DNA from: Nonomuraea typhae
GTDB taxonomy: Bacteria; Actinomycetota; Actinomycetes; Streptosporangiales; Streptosporangiaceae
Direction: 5' to 3'
Assembly (NCBI RefSeq): GCF_009760925.1
Contig: NZ_VRLV01000012.1
Location: 124,001 to 188,000, forward strand
DNA: 64,000 bases
Shown: positions 35,316 through 44,801 of the stretch, piece after piece
Layout: each line of letters begins with the position of its first letter
How positions within the stretch are numbered: the first letter of the stretch is position 1
The notes under the pieces: generated by a model
Told to the model about the DNA's origin: nothing
The model's input: only the letters and a program-made list of their open reading frames with translations
Database searches by the model: none
Made by a program: the position numbers and the translations under genes

Positions 35316-36668
35316 TCAGTCGAACGTCGTCGAGATCTCGTGCCAGCGCACCATCTTCGCCGCCGCCTCGGGCCCCCACGTGCCCTTGGCGTACGGCAGC
35401 GGCGGCTCGGGCAGGTCGAGCACCGGCTGGACGATCCGCCACGACTCCTCGGCCAGGTCGAAGCGGACGAAGCGCCGGGGCTCGCCGGTGACGGCGTCGG
35501 TCAGGATGCGCTGGTAGGCCGCCTCCATCGGGCCCAGGACCTTGGTGAAGTCCACGCTCACCGGCACCGGGCGGGTGGCGTCCTTGCCCGGCTCCTTGGC
35601 CAGCAGGTCGAAGGTGACCCCGGCGTCGGGCTGGAGGCGGAAGCGGATGAGGTTCGGCGACAGCTCGCCGTGGAACAGGGTGACCGGCGGCGTGCGCAGC
35701 TCGGCCACGACCTCCAGGTCGGTGGTGGGCAGCGCCTTGCCCGAGCGGATGTAGAAGGGCACGCCGGCCCAGCGCCAGTTGTCGATGGCGGCGCGCATGG
35801 CCACGAAGGTCTCGGTCGTGGAGCCGGGGCGCACGCCCTCGGTGTCCTGGTAGCCGTCGTACTGGCCGCGGACCACCGCCGACGGAGTGATGTCCTGCAC
35901 GGCCCGCAGCACCCGCCACTTCTCGTCGATGAAGGCGCGGGCGTCCTTGGACGGCGGCGCGTCCATGGCCAGGATCGCCAGAAGCTGCATGAGGTGGTTC
36001 TGGACCACGTCCCTGATCGTGCCGTTGGCGTCGTAGAAGGCGCCGCGGTCGGCCACGTCGAAGTCCTCGGCCATGGTGATCTGGACGTTGCGCACGTAGT
36101 TGCGGTTCCAGATGGGCTCCAGCAGCATGTTGCCGAGCCGGAAGACGATGAGGTCCTCGACCGGCTCCTTGCCGAGGAAGTGGTCGACCCGGCGCAGGTG
36201 CTCCTCGTCGAAGTACTTCAGCAGCTCGGCGTTGAGCTCGCGGGCCGAGGCCAGGTCGTGGCCGAACGGCTTCTCCACCACCAGCCGGGCCTCGCGGTGC
36301 AGCCCCGCCCCGGCCAGGCCCTGCGCGACCGTGCCGAACAACGCGGGCGGCACGGCCAGGTAGTGGACGAGGAAACCGGCGCCCGCCACCTCGTCGCGGA
36401 TGGCGGCGAACGTCCGCTCCTCGCGGTAGTCGCCGGCGACCAGGCGCAGGTTGCCGGCGAACTTCTCGAAGGCGGCGTCGGTGGCACCGCCGCACGCCTG
36501 GCGGGCCCGCTCACGCAGGCCCGCCAGGTCGAGGTCGGTCTTGGCGACGCCGACGATGGGCAGGTCGAGCACCCCGTCGGCGGTCAGCCGGTAGAGCGCG
36601 GGCAGCACCATCTTGTAGGCCAGATCACCGGTGATCCCGAACAGGACCATCGCGCCCGCACGCGTCAT
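35316..36668 (-). CDS. zwf: Glucose-6-phosphate 1-dehydrogenase
   Basis: This 450-residue enzyme oxidises glucose 6-phosphate to 6-phosphogluconolactone, producing NAD(P)H. It has the cofactor motif LFGITGDLAYKMVLPALY, the substrate region VVEKPFGHD and RRVDHFLGKEPVEDL (catalytic His), and DVRLILSV-like C-terminal remnants are absent in this frame, which ends WHEISTTFD. It begins 1 bp after pgi ends, with GGAAGG inside pgi, so the two are co-translated from one transcript. At 450 residues it is shorter than the roughly 500 typical of the main Zwf, so it may be an accessory isozyme. Confidence 0.93.
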   Translation of the reverse strand: MTRAGAMVLFGITGDLAYKMVLPALYRLTADGVLDLPIVGVAKTDLDLAGLRERARQACGGATDAAFEKFAGNLRLVAGDYREERTFAAIRDEVAGAGFLVHYLAVPPALFGTVAQGLAGAGLHREARLVVEKPFGHDLASARELNAELLKYFDEEHLRRVDHFLGKEPVEDLIVFRLGNMLLEPIWNRNYVRNVQITMAEDFDVADRGAFYDANGTIRDVVQNHLMQLLAILAMDAPPSKDARAFIDEKWRVLRAVQDITPSAVVRGQYDGYQDTEGVRPGSTTETFVAMRAAIDNWRWAGVPFYIRSGKALPTTDLEVVAELRTPPVTLFHGELSPNLIRFRLQPDAGVTFDLLAKEPGKDATRPVPVSVDFTKVLGPMEAAYQRILTDAVTGEPRRFVRFDLAEESWRIVQPVLDLPEPPLPYAKGTWGPEAAAKMVRWHEISTTFD

Positions 36669-36669
36669 G

Positions 36670-38304
<1,635 letters not shown>

Positions 38305-38401
38305 TAGTCCTCCTCGGGCCGTCAAAGCGATCACATCGTCCCGTAACGCGGTACCCCGCCAGACCATTTCCGCGCATGGCGCAGAAGACTCTTTGCCCCT
38401 T

Positions 38402-40096
38402 TCAGTGCGACTCCCGGGGTACGGCGCTGCCGCTGGAGCCGGTGAGGAAGTCCAGGTCGCAGCCGCGGTCGGCCTGCAGGACGTGGTCCACGTACAGCTT
38501 CTCCCAGCCTCTGATCGGGCGGGCGAATCCGGCGGTGACCGGCGGCCGGGCGGCCAGCTCGGCGTCGGGCACGTCGACGCGCAGCGTGCGCCCTGGCACG
38601 TCGAGCACGATCGGGTCGCCGGTCCTGACCCTGGCCAGCGGGCCGCCCGCGGCGGCCTCGGGCGCCACGTGCAGCACCACGGTGCCGTAGGCGGTGCCGC
38701 TCATGCGGGCGTCGCTGATGCGGACCATGTCGCGCACGCCTCTGGCCAGCAGCTTGGCCGGCAGCGGCAGGTTGCCGACCTCGGGCATGCCCGGGTAGCC
38801 CCTGGGGCCGCAGCCGCGCAGCACGAGGACGGAGCCCTCGTCGGCGTCGACGGTGTCCAGGCGGGTGTGCAGGTCCTCGACGCTGTCGAAGACGATCGCG
38901 CGGCCGCGGTGGCGCAGCAGCTCGGGGGAGGCGGCGGCGGGCTTGATGACGGCGCCGTCGGGGGCGAGGTTGCCGCGCAGGACGGCGATGCCGGCGTCGG
39001 GCAGCAGCGGGTCGGCGCGCGGGCGGATGACGCCGCCGTCCCAGGTCGGGGCGTGCGCGACGTGCTCGGTGAGCGGCCGCCCGGTGACGGTGATCGCCGC
39101 GGGGTCGAGCAGGTCGGCGACCTGGTGGAGTACGGCCGGCAGCCCGCCGGCCCGGAACAGGTCGTCCATCAGGTGGCGCCCGGCCGGCTGGAGGTCCACC
39201 AGCAGCGGGACGCCGGAGCCGGTGCGGTCGAAGTCGTCCAGGCTCAGCTCGGCGCCCGCGCGCCCGGCCACGGCCAGCAGGTGCACGACCGCGTTGGTGG
39301 AGCCGCCGATCGCGGCCAGCGTGACGATGGCGTTGAGGAATGCGGCCCTGGTCAGGATCGCGCTGGGGCGCAGGTCGCGCCGGACCAGGTCGACGGCCAG
39401 GCGGCCGCTGGCGTGGGCGCGTTCGAGCAGGCGGCTGTCGGGGGCGGGGGTGCCCGCGGTGCCGGGCAGGGTCATGCCGAGCGCCTCGGCCATGCAGGCC
39501 ATCGTGGAGGCGGTGCCCATGGTGTTGCAGTGGCCGCGGCTGCGGATCATCGACGACTCGGAGTCCAGGAAGTCGGCGCGCTCGAGCGTGCCGGCGCGCA
39601 CCTCCTCGCTCAGCCGCCAGACGTCGGTGCCGCAGCCGAGCGGGATGCCCTGGAGGTGCCCGGTGAGCATGGGGCCGCCGGGCACGACCAGCGCGGGCAG
39701 ATCGACGGAGGCGGCGGCCATGAGCAGCGAGGGGATCGTCTTGTCGCAGCCGCCGAGCAGCACCAGGCCGTCGATCGGGTTGGCGCGGAACATCTCCTCG
39801 GCGGCCATGGCGGCCAGGTTGCGCCAGAGCATGGCGGTGGGGCGGACGTTGGTCTCGCCCAGGGAGATCACGGGCAGGTTCAGCGGGACGCCGCCGGCCG
39901 CCCAGACGCCGTCGCGGACGCTGCGGGCCACCTCGTCGAGGTGGGCGTTGCAGGGGGTGAGGTCGGAGGCGGTGTTCGCGATGGCGATCTGGGGGCGCTC
40001 GAAGGCGTCGGCGGGGGTGCCACGCCGCATCCAGGCGCGGTGAATGAAGGAGTTCCTGTCGTCGCCGGAGTACCACTGAGCACTGCGGAAAGGCAT
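38402..40096 (-). CDS. IlvD/Edd family sugar-acid dehydratase (pentonate/hexonate type)
   Basis: This 564-residue Fe-S dehydratase has the three cluster Cys residues at 49 (LTPCNAHL), 117 (LLGGCDKT) and 190 (RGHCNTMGTAST). The combination ETNVRPTAMLWRNL and GHCNTMGTAST is more like L-arabonate/D-xylonate dehydratases than branched-chain dihydroxyacid dehydratase, so I expect it to dehydrate an aldonic acid to a 2-keto-3-deoxy acid. It stands just upstream of pgi-zwf on the same strand with a 97-bp gap. No aldolase or kinase for the product is in the window. Confidence 0.88.
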   Translation of the reverse strand: MPFRSAQWYSGDDRNSFIHRAWMRRGTPADAFERPQIAIANTASDLTPCNAHLDEVARSVRDGVWAAGGVPLNLPVISLGETNVRPTAMLWRNLAAMAAEEMFRANPIDGLVLLGGCDKTIPSLLMAAASVDLPALVVPGGPMLTGHLQGIPLGCGTDVWRLSEEVRAGTLERADFLDSESSMIRSRGHCNTMGTASTMACMAEALGMTLPGTAGTPAPDSRLLERAHASGRLAVDLVRRDLRPSAILTRAAFLNAIVTLAAIGGSTNAVVHLLAVAGRAGAELSLDDFDRTGSGVPLLVDLQPAGRHLMDDLFRAGGLPAVLHQVADLLDPAAITVTGRPLTEHVAHAPTWDGGVIRPRADPLLPDAGIAVLRGNLAPDGAVIKPAAASPELLRHRGRAIVFDSVEDLHTRLDTVDADEGSVLVLRGCGPRGYPGMPEVGNLPLPAKLLARGVRDMVRISDARMSGTAYGTVVLHVAPEAAAGGPLARVRTGDPIVLDVPGRTLRVDVPDAELAARPPVTAGFARPIRGWEKLYVDHVLQADRGCDLDFLTGSSGSAVPRESH

Positions 40097-40173
40097 CCGG
40101 GAAGTGTAACGCCCGCTTTACGCGGATAAACTGCCATATATCGCTACAAATCCCCCCGAAGGGGGATGTTGTT

Positions 40174-40479
40174 ATGCGCAGCTTCACCGGAATCCTGGCC
40201 CTGCTCGTCCTGGCGGCGCCGATCGGCCTGCTCGCTCCCGGGACCGCCGCGGCCGCAGAGGGCTGTGTGTACGTGGCCGCACCGCCGTACCCGGCCAACC
40301 TCTGGGTCAGGTCGGGGCCGGGCACGCAGTACGAGCCGGTGGGCTCGGTCGGCTACGAGGAGACCGTCGAGGGGTCCTGCGGCAGCAGGGGCTCCTGGAC
40401 CCGGGTCTGGGGCGAGGACTTCGAAGGCTGGGCCTACGCCCCGTACCTCGGCGACGCCGGCGAGGACCCGGACTACTAG
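40174..40479 (+). CDS. Small secreted SH3b-domain protein
   Basis: This 101-residue exported protein has a Sec signal (MRSFTGILALLVLAAPIG to TAAAAEG) and a bacterial SH3 domain: ANLWVRSGPGTQYEPVGSV, ETVEGSCGSRGSWTRV and GWAYAPYL. A Cys pair (GCVYV and GSCGS) may form a disulfide. GAAGGGGG precedes the ATG. SH3b domains bind peptidoglycan peptides or proteins; as there is no catalytic domain, a binding or structural role is likely. Its last 4 bases overlap the convergent thiolase gene. Confidence 0.88.
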   Translation: MRSFTGILALLVLAAPIGLLAPGTAAAAEGCVYVAAPPYPANLWVRSGPGTQYEPVGSVGYEETVEGSCGSRGSWTRVWGEDFEGWAYAPYLGDAGEDPDY

Positions 40480-41633
40480 AGCGCCTCCAGGATCGTCGCG
40501 TTGGCCAGGCCGCCAGCCTCGCACATCGTCTGCAGCGCGTACCGGGCGCCGCGCTCCCGCATCGCGTTGACCAGCGTGGTCATGATCCGCGCGCCGCTGG
40601 CGCCGAGCGGGTGGCCCAGCGCGATCGCGCCGCCCTTGACGTTGACCCTGGCCGGGTCGGCGCCGGTCTCCTGCTGCCAGGCGAGCACCACGCTGGCGAA
40701 CGCCTCGTTGACCTCGAACAGGTCGATGTCGTCCAGGCGCAGCCCGGCCCGCTTCAGCACTTTCTCGGTGGCGGGGACGACGCCGGTCAGCATCAGCACG
40801 GGGTCGGAGCCGGTGACCGCGAACGAGTGCAGCCTGGCCAGCGGGCGCAGGCCCAGCCGGGCCGCGTTCTCGCTGGTCGTGATGAGCACGGCGGCGGCCC
40901 CGTCGTTGATCGGGCTGGCGTTGCCCGCGGTGACCGACCAGTCGATCTGGGGGAACCGCTCGGTCCAGACCGGGTCCTCGTAGGCGGGCTTCAAGCCGGC
41001 CAGGACCTCGACCGTGGTGGCCGGCCGTACCGACTCGTCGTGGTCGAGACCGGCGATCGGGGCGAGCTCGGCGGAGAAGTCGGCGGCGGCCGCCTTGGCG
41101 TGGGAGGAGGTGGCGAAGGCGTCCATCTGCTCGCGGCTCAGCGACCACTTGGCGGCGATCAGCTCGGCGCTGACGCCCTGCGGGACCAGCCCGCCGGAGA
41201 AGCGCGCGGCCACGCCGGGGCCGAACGGGTCCGCGCCCGGCGGCACGTTCGACCACATCGGCACCCGGCTCATCGACTCCACGCCACAGGCGACCACCAG
41301 GTCGTAGGCGCCGGCGATGACGCCCTGGGCGGCGAAGTGCACGGCCTGCTGCGAGGAGCCGCACTGGCGGTCCACGGTCACCGCGGGCACCGAGTCGGGG
41401 AAACCGGCCGACAGCCAGGCGTAGCGGGTGGTGTTCATGGCCTGCTCGCCGACCTGGTCCACGGTGCCGCCGATCACGTCGTCGACCAGCGCGGGATCCA
41501 CGCCGGAGCGCTCGACCAGCGTGCGCAGGGTGTGGGCCAGCAGCTCGACGGGGTGCACCCCGGCCAGGGCGCCGTTCGGCTTGCCCTTGCCGACGGGGGT
41601 GCGCACGGCTTGCACGATGACGGCGTCGCGCAT
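40476..41633 (-). CDS. Acetyl-CoA C-acyltransferase (thiolase)
   Basis: This 385-residue thiolase has the acyl-accepting Cys91 in DRQCGSSQQ, the His in ALGHPLGASGAR and the second Cys in QTMCEAGG (the usual CxGGG has Ala at one Gly). It would perform the last step of beta-oxidation or condense acyl-CoAs. AGGAGG precedes ATG 41633. It is divergent from the HxlR regulator, with an inverted repeat between them, so that regulator probably controls it. Confidence 0.93.
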   Translation of the reverse strand: MRDAVIVQAVRTPVGKGKPNGALAGVHPVELLAHTLRTLVERSGVDPALVDDVIGGTVDQVGEQAMNTTRYAWLSAGFPDSVPAVTVDRQCGSSQQAVHFAAQGVIAGAYDLVVACGVESMSRVPMWSNVPPGADPFGPGVAARFSGGLVPQGVSAELIAAKWSLSREQMDAFATSSHAKAAAADFSAELAPIAGLDHDESVRPATTVEVLAGLKPAYEDPVWTERFPQIDWSVTAGNASPINDGAAAVLITTSENAARLGLRPLARLHSFAVTGSDPVLMLTGVVPATEKVLKRAGLRLDDIDLFEVNEAFASVVLAWQQETGADPARVNVKGGAIALGHPLGASGARIMTTLVNAMRERGARYALQTMCEAGGLANATILEAL

Positions 41634-41648
41634 CGCGTCCTCCTATCA

Positions 41649-41697
41649 GTTGGAAAACTGGATCCACTGTAGAACATAGTTCGTCCGGTTTTCCAAC
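41649..41697. promoter_or_regulatory. Inverted-repeat operator between thiolase and HxlR genes
   Basis: GTTGGAAAAC (41649-41658) and its exact complement GTTTTCCAAC (41688-41697) face each other with 29 bp between. The match extends to 13 bases with one mismatch. Such paired sites fit a dimeric HxlR regulator acting on both divergent promoters. A TACGCT -10 at 41707-41712 serves the HxlR gene. Confidence 0.7.
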
Positions 41698-41718
41698 GCG
41701 CTGCCGTACGCTGGGACG

Positions 41719-42198
41719 ATGACAACGGCACGGCCCTGCTCGGTCGCCGACGCCCTCGCGCTCGTCGGCGAGAAGTACTCCCTGCTGATCCTGCGCGAGG
41801 TCTTCTACGGCGTGCGGCGCTTCGACGCGATGGCGCGCAACATCGGCGCCCCCCGCGACATCCTCGCCGCGCGGCTCAAGCGGCTGGTCGAGGCCGGGCT
41901 GCTGGAGAAGACGGCCTACAGCGAGCGGCCGCCGCGCCACGAGTACCTGCCGACCGCGGCCGCGATCGAGCTCCAGGACGTGCTGCACATGCTGCGCAAG
42001 TGGGGCGACCGGCACCTGGCCGAGCAGCCGTCCGTCGTCTTCGCCCACTCCTGCGGGCAGGAGCTGGACCCGATCGTGACCTGCCGGTGCTGCGGGCAGG
42101 CCGTCACGCCGGGGTCGCTGACGGCCGACTACCGCGTGCCCGGCTGGAGCGCCAAGGGATGGAGCGCCCCGGAGAGCGCGTCCCCCGACGGCGGATAG
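41719..42198 (+). CDS. HxlR family transcriptional regulator
   Basis: This 159-residue winged helix-turn-helix protein has CSVADALALVGEKYSLLILREVFYGVRRFDAM, APRDILAARLKRLVEAGLLE and the wing RHEYLPTA. A C-terminal CGQELDPIVTCRCCGQAV gives four Cys residues that could bind zinc. TACGCT lies 6 nt before ATG 41719, so the mRNA is likely leaderless. It most likely controls the divergent thiolase gene. Confidence 0.9.
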   Translation: MTTARPCSVADALALVGEKYSLLILREVFYGVRRFDAMARNIGAPRDILAARLKRLVEAGLLEKTAYSERPPRHEYLPTAAAIELQDVLHMLRKWGDRHLAEQPSVVFAHSCGQELDPIVTCRCCGQAVTPGSLTADYRVPGWSAKGWSAPESASPDGG

Positions 42199-42288
42199 CC
42201 GCCGGGGGCCGGCTACGCTCACGGCGGATCCGCGCCCGGCGTAACCCCCTGCCCGCCCGCCGGCCCGGCCACTAGCGTCGGCCGCACC

Positions 42289-43503
42289 ATGATCGAGCTC
42301 CTCAGGGACGGCACCTACCTGCGCTACTGGCTGGCGGTCGTCATCTCCTTCCTCGGCGACGCGATGACCCGCGTCACGCTGATCTTCCTCGCCGGCAGGG
42401 TCACCGACAGCCCGGTCGTCATCTCCCTGGTCGTGCTGTCCCAGCTGCTGCCCTCCGGCGTCCTGGGCGCCTTCGTCGGCCCGCTGGCCGACCGGCTGCC
42501 GGCCAGGTGGCTGCTCATCGGGGCCGACCTCGCCCGGGTGCCCGTCGTGCTCGCCATGATCCCCGTCCTGGACTCGGTCGGCCTGCTGCTCGCGCTCATC
42601 CTGCTCGAAGGCGTCGGCAAGGCGGTCTTCGAGACCGCCAGGATCACCGCCATCCCGCGCATCGTCGGCAAGCACGACCTCGCCGCGGCCGTCGCGCTGT
42701 TCCAGAGCACCAGCCAGACCGTCAACATGCTCGGGCCCGCCCTCGGCGGCGTGCTGATCGCGCTGGGGACCGTCGAGACCGTGCTCGTCCTCAACGCCGC
42801 CACGTTCGTGGCCTCGGCCGTCCTGCTGGGCAGCCTCCGGGTCCTGCGCGAGGGCCCCCAGGGACGGGCCGCCGCCGAGCCGTACTGGCAGGCGCTGCGC
42901 ACCGGGGTGCGGGGCGTGCTCGCGATCCCGTCGCTGCGGTTCCTGCTCGCCTTCCTCGTCCCGGTCACGCTGGTCACCGGGCTGTTCACCACCGGGTTCA
43001 ACGCGCAACTGCTCACCGTCTTCGACCTGAAGGCCATGGAGTACGGCACCGCCCAGGCGCTGTACGCGGGCGGCGCGATCGCGGGAGCCCTGCTCGGGCC
43101 GGCGGTCATCCGGCGATTCGGGTCCACCCCCCGCGTGCTGGTGACGTGCGTGGCCCTGTTCGGGCTGGCCCTGCTGACCACGGCGGCGCTGGGCGGCGCG
43201 CCCGGGCCGGCCCCGGTCGCCGGGTGGTGCCTGCTCGCCGGGGTGGCCGTCAGCCTGTTCCAGGTGCCGCTGGCCAACACCCTGCTCAGCGATCTTCCGG
43301 ACGAGATGCGGGGGAGGGGCGTCGGGCTGCTCAACACCGTCATGGTCAACTTCATGCTGGCCGGCGTCGCCCTGGGCGGGCCCGCGGCGGCCGCGTTCGG
43401 GGTGACCGGATCGCTGGTGGCCGCCGGGGCCGTGCTCCTGGCCGCGTGTCTCGCCTTCCTGCCCGCCGCCCTGCGGGCGCGGCCGGCCGTACCGGTGGAG
43501 TGA
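42289..43503 (+). CDS. MFS transporter (EntS-like)
   Basis: This 404-residue transporter has about 12 hydrophobic segments and opens with DGTYLRYWLAVVISFLGDAMTRVTLIFLAG. The loop GPLADRLPARWLLI after helix 2 is the MFS motif A region, and VALFQSTSQTVNMLGPALGG is typical of the EntS/enterobactin-exporter-like branch. TAGCGT at 42273-42278 lies 10 nt before the ATG. Its substrate is unknown; exporters of this branch often expel siderophores or drugs. Confidence 0.9.
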   Translation: MIELLRDGTYLRYWLAVVISFLGDAMTRVTLIFLAGRVTDSPVVISLVVLSQLLPSGVLGAFVGPLADRLPARWLLIGADLARVPVVLAMIPVLDSVGLLLALILLEGVGKAVFETARITAIPRIVGKHDLAAAVALFQSTSQTVNMLGPALGGVLIALGTVETVLVLNAATFVASAVLLGSLRVLREGPQGRAAAEPYWQALRTGVRGVLAIPSLRFLLAFLVPVTLVTGLFTTGFNAQLLTVFDLKAMEYGTAQALYAGGAIAGALLGPAVIRRFGSTPRVLVTCVALFGLALLTTAALGGAPGPAPVAGWCLLAGVAVSLFQVPLANTLLSDLPDEMRGRGVGLLNTVMVNFMLAGVALGGPAAAAFGVTGSLVAAGAVLLAACLAFLPAALRARPAVPVE

Positions 43504-43506
43504 GAC

Positions 43507-43593
43507 GGCGCCGGAGGTGTGCCGGCGGGTGGGAGGGCGCCGGAGGTGTGCCGGCGGGTGGGAGGGCGCCGGAGGTGTGCCGGCGGGGTGGAC
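43507..43593. repeat. Three direct 29-bp repeats, each a potential hairpin
   Basis: The unit begins GGCGCCGGAGGTGTGCCGGC and recurs exactly every 29 bp, the third copy with small changes. Each holds GCCGG...CCGGC around a 7-base loop. The array starts 4 bp after the MFS stop and ends 5 bp before the convergent M50 gene stop, so it may act as a terminator or mRNA end. Confidence 0.85.
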
Positions 43594-43597
43594 GGCC

Positions 43598-44335
43598 TCA
43601 GGAGGCGGTCGGCGACTTCCGCGGGGCGGTGGCGCGGGCGTGGCGCTCCTCGGCCGCCGCGGCGCCAGCCACGAACAGGCCGACCACGCCCAGCCAGACG
43701 CCCTGGAGGCCGGCGCCGGTCAGCAGCATGACCGCGCCCAGGGTCAGCAGCGCCCAGCCGACCACCTTGCCCGCCCTCGCCGCGACCACGGCGGCGAAGA
43801 CCCGGTCGCCGCGCCAGGCCCAGAGCAGCGCGCGCAGGATGCGGCCGCCGTCCAGCGGGGCACCCGGGACCAGGTTGAACACGGCCAGCACCAGGTTGGC
43901 CCCCGCCAGATACATCAGCGTGCCCCGGACCAGGCCCTGGCCGGCCAGGGCCAGCAGGCCGCAGCACCCGCTCAGAGTCAGGCTCACCAGCGGCCCGGCC
44001 GCGGCGATGCGCAGGTCCGCGCCCGGCGTGCGGGGCTCGCCGCGCAGGTGGGCCACGCCGCCGAGCAGCCACAGCGTCACGCCCGCCACCTCCACGCCCT
44101 CCCGCCGGGCCACCACCGCGTGGGCCAGTTCGTGGGCCAGCAGCGAAGCCAGGAAGGCCAGCGTGCCCGCCACGGCCGCGGCCAGGTAGGCGGCGGCGCC
44201 GTACCCGGGGAAGGCGGCGGGCAGGCGGCCGAACGCCAGCCCGGTGACGAGAAGGACGGCGATCACCAGCACGGTGGGGTTGAGGCCGACGCGCACGCCG
44301 GCGAAACGGCCGAGCGGGATGGAGGGACGCAGCAC
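43598..44335 (-). CDS. Site-2 protease family (M50) membrane metalloprotease
   Basis: This 245-residue intramembrane protease has HELAH at 68-72 (zinc ligands and catalytic Glu) and the third ligand Asp162 in NLVPGAPLDGGR. Six or so membrane segments are present. There is no CBS domain or PDZ domain, so it is a minimal SpoIVFB/Rv2625c-type member. The start is GTG 44335, with GGAGG 6 nt upstream. Its substrate, usually a membrane-anchored regulator, is not visible. Confidence 0.92.
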   Translation of the reverse strand: MLRPSIPLGRFAGVRVGLNPTVLVIAVLLVTGLAFGRLPAAFPGYGAAAYLAAAVAGTLAFLASLLAHELAHAVVARREGVEVAGVTLWLLGGVAHLRGEPRTPGADLRIAAAGPLVSLTLSGCCGLLALAGQGLVRGTLMYLAGANLVLAVFNLVPGAPLDGGRILRALLWAWRGDRVFAAVVAARAGKVVGWALLTLGAVMLLTGAGLQGVWLGVVGLFVAGAAAAEERHARATAPRKSPTAS

Positions 44336-44465
44336 GTTGCCTCCAGGGAAGGGGCCTGCCTATCCGGGTACCCGCGCGGCCGCGTGATCACCCTCGTTCC
44401 GCGTGCCGGTTCCGTGGCCTCGCGGACAGTTCCCGGGCGGTCCTGGGCTATGTAGAGTCCGAGAC

Positions 44466-44801
44466 ATGTCGGCCGAGCCGCGGATGACGATGCAGGTCCA
44501 GGCCGTCCTGCGCACGTTGCTCGACGACCCCGCCACCCCCTGCTACGGGCTGCGCATCTGCGCCGAGACCGACCTGCCCAGCGGGACCGTCTATCCCATC
44601 CTGGCCCGGCTGGAGCTCCTCGGCTGGGTCGAGAGCGCCTGGGAGGACCCGGGCGCCCAGGTGAGCGAGGGGCGTCCGCGCCGCCGCTACTACACGATCA
44701 CTCCCGACGGCATCGAGCGCGCCCGCGAGGCGATCGCCAGGACCTATCGCGCGCGCCGCCGCCCGCTGCCCGGATGGCTGTCCCGGCCGGGGGTCGCATG
44801 A
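44466..44801 (+). CDS. PadR family transcriptional regulator
   Basis: This 111-residue winged helix regulator has TMQVQAVLRTLLDDPATPCYGLRICAETDLPSGTVYPILARLELLGWVES and the wing RPRRRYYTITPDG. TAGAGT at 44453-44458 lies 7 nt before ATG 44466, so translation is probably leaderless. Its stop overlaps the start of the HD-hydrolase fusion gene (ATGA). PadR genes are often coupled to the membrane protein gene they control. Confidence 0.92.
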   Translation: MSAEPRMTMQVQAVLRTLLDDPATPCYGLRICAETDLPSGTVYPILARLELLGWVESAWEDPGAQVSEGRPRRRYYTITPDGIERAREAIARTYRARRRPLPGWLSRPGVA

